64,000 nt of DNA, from positions 26,163,016 to 26,227,015 of the forward strand of contig NC_052475.1 of the NCBI RefSeq assembly GCF_009730915.1, given 5' to 3'. Source of the DNA: Dioscorea cayenensis subsp. rotundata (Eukaryota > Streptophyta > Magnoliopsida > Dioscoreales > Dioscoreaceae). Positions 63,269 through 64,000 of this stretch are shown one piece after another; position 1 is the stretch's first letter; the number at the start of each line of letters is the position of its first letter. A program made the position numbers and the translations under genes. The notes under the pieces were generated by a model. It was not told where the DNA came from. It worked only from the letters and a program-made list of their open reading frames with translations, and searched no databases.

Positions 63269-64000
63269 TTACTGCTCATCCTTGGCGACACGATAATATT
63301 TCTCCGCGTGCTGGCGTTGACCAATCATTTGAGCAAACCGTTCATCATGAGTAATTACAATCAATTGAAAATTCTCTTGCCCCTTTCTGTCTTCCATAAT
63401 TCTGTCAAAATCAAGATACCAGAGTTATGCCAGTTGCCCTTCTTAAGATAATTACTCACTATTAATAGAAGAATACAGGCAAATACCTAACAAGAGCTGC
63501 AGCTAGGCTTTCTGCATTCGGACCATCCAAGTTGGTAGTTGGTTCATCAAGTGCTAGTATACCGCAATTGAGACAAAATGTTTCTGCGAGTGCCAGCCGG
63601 ATTATAAGGGAAGCAAGAACCTGAATGACAAATCACCACAAGTTCAATTAGGATCTAAGTTGAAGTGGGAAATAGACAACAATAAGCCCTATTTAGATAT
63701 TGCCATCAAAAGGTTAGTGTATTTTATTCAGCCTCTTTGAACAACCAAACTTTTCTCCCACCTTCTGTCCAGCACTACATCTTCCACGCATTTCCAGCTC
63801 AGCATCACCAGTCTGCATGACCACCTGTAAATGCAGCAATCCATATTACTTAGCTTATCCAAGAACCTCTTCTAGGCTGTTAGGATTTTTACCTTGTAGC
63901 TGTATGATCGAGTGCCTGCACCTTCAGAATCAGAATGAATACTTATATAGTCAATGTCCTGTCCTCTATATGTTTGCTGCCATAATTCCCTGATGATCTT
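63269..64000 (-). CDS. RAD50: RAD50 DNA repair ATPase, C-terminal exons (partial, runs off the right edge)
   Basis: C-terminal ATPase half-domain of RAD50, the SMC-like subunit of the MRE11-RAD50-NBS1 complex that holds and processes DNA double-strand breaks. Four minus-strand exons are visible: beyond 64000 to 63893 ([20 protein letters not shown]), 63824-63762 ([20 protein letters not shown]), 63620-63487 and 63401-63269. Joined in phase they contain the ABC signature region ([19 protein letters not shown]), Walker B and D-loop ([19 protein letters not shown]) and the switch His (IVITHDERF), ending [11 protein letters not shown]. The introns are short (75-130 bp). Upstream exons, including Walker A, the coiled coil and the zinc hook, lie outside the window. 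No break is seen. Confidence 0.97.

Overview
This window is nuclear DNA of a flowering plant. The protein genes have clear angiosperm homologues, GT-AG introns up to 4.3 kb, CCATGG-type start contexts and long AT-rich intergenic stretches full of plant transposon relics (CACTA, MULE and hAT MITEs, a tRNA-derived SINE, LTR fossils, a LINE scrap). GC-rich first exons and overall gene style would suit a monocot, but the sequence alone does not fix the lineage.

Layout. About 1.4-6.1 kb holds a decayed CACTA (En/Spm-type) transposase gene. About 6.4-9.15 kb holds AT-rich tandem duplications and a ~316-bp tandem array that ends in a CACTA-like terminus only 110 bp before a RALF peptide gene (9261-9581). 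About 10.8-14.6 kb is filled by two LTR-like fossils. S-adenosylhomocysteine hydrolase (15502-17735, minus) and cytosolic-type serine hydroxymethyltransferase (24224-26779, plus) face away from each other across about 6.5 kb of AT-rich DNA; both serve one-carbon and methyl-cycle metabolism. From 28.2 to 38.4 kb lies a tandem triplet of ceQORH-like quinone/oxylipin reductase genes: two intact copies flanking a dead one. Two single-exon group-A UDP-glycosyltransferases (38653-40044 and 44960-46360, both minus) follow. The 4.9 kb between them is a hotspot of nested insertions. A lysine-rich 'myb-like protein X' family gene with a 4.3-kb first intron spans 47543-53931. A mitochondrial-type single-RRM glycine-rich RNA-binding protein (61624-62377) and the last exons of RAD50 (minus, running off the right edge) close the window.

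The protein genes are ordinary, well-known plant families. The structurally novel material is in the repeats. The main item is a ~2.03-kb fold-back element (42750-44781) with ~350-bp inverted arms around a ~40-bp minisatellite, interrupted by another inverted-repeat element and sitting inside one half of a local direct duplication. Next come the ~316-bp array that forms the RALF upstream region, and two MITEs with perfect 9-bp target duplications, one of them directly upstream of the RNA-binding protein gene. I found no CRISPR array, rRNA or convincing tRNA gene and no gene set that looks like a previously undescribed biochemical system. Exon coordinates were set by hand from splice consensus, reading phase and family conservation.
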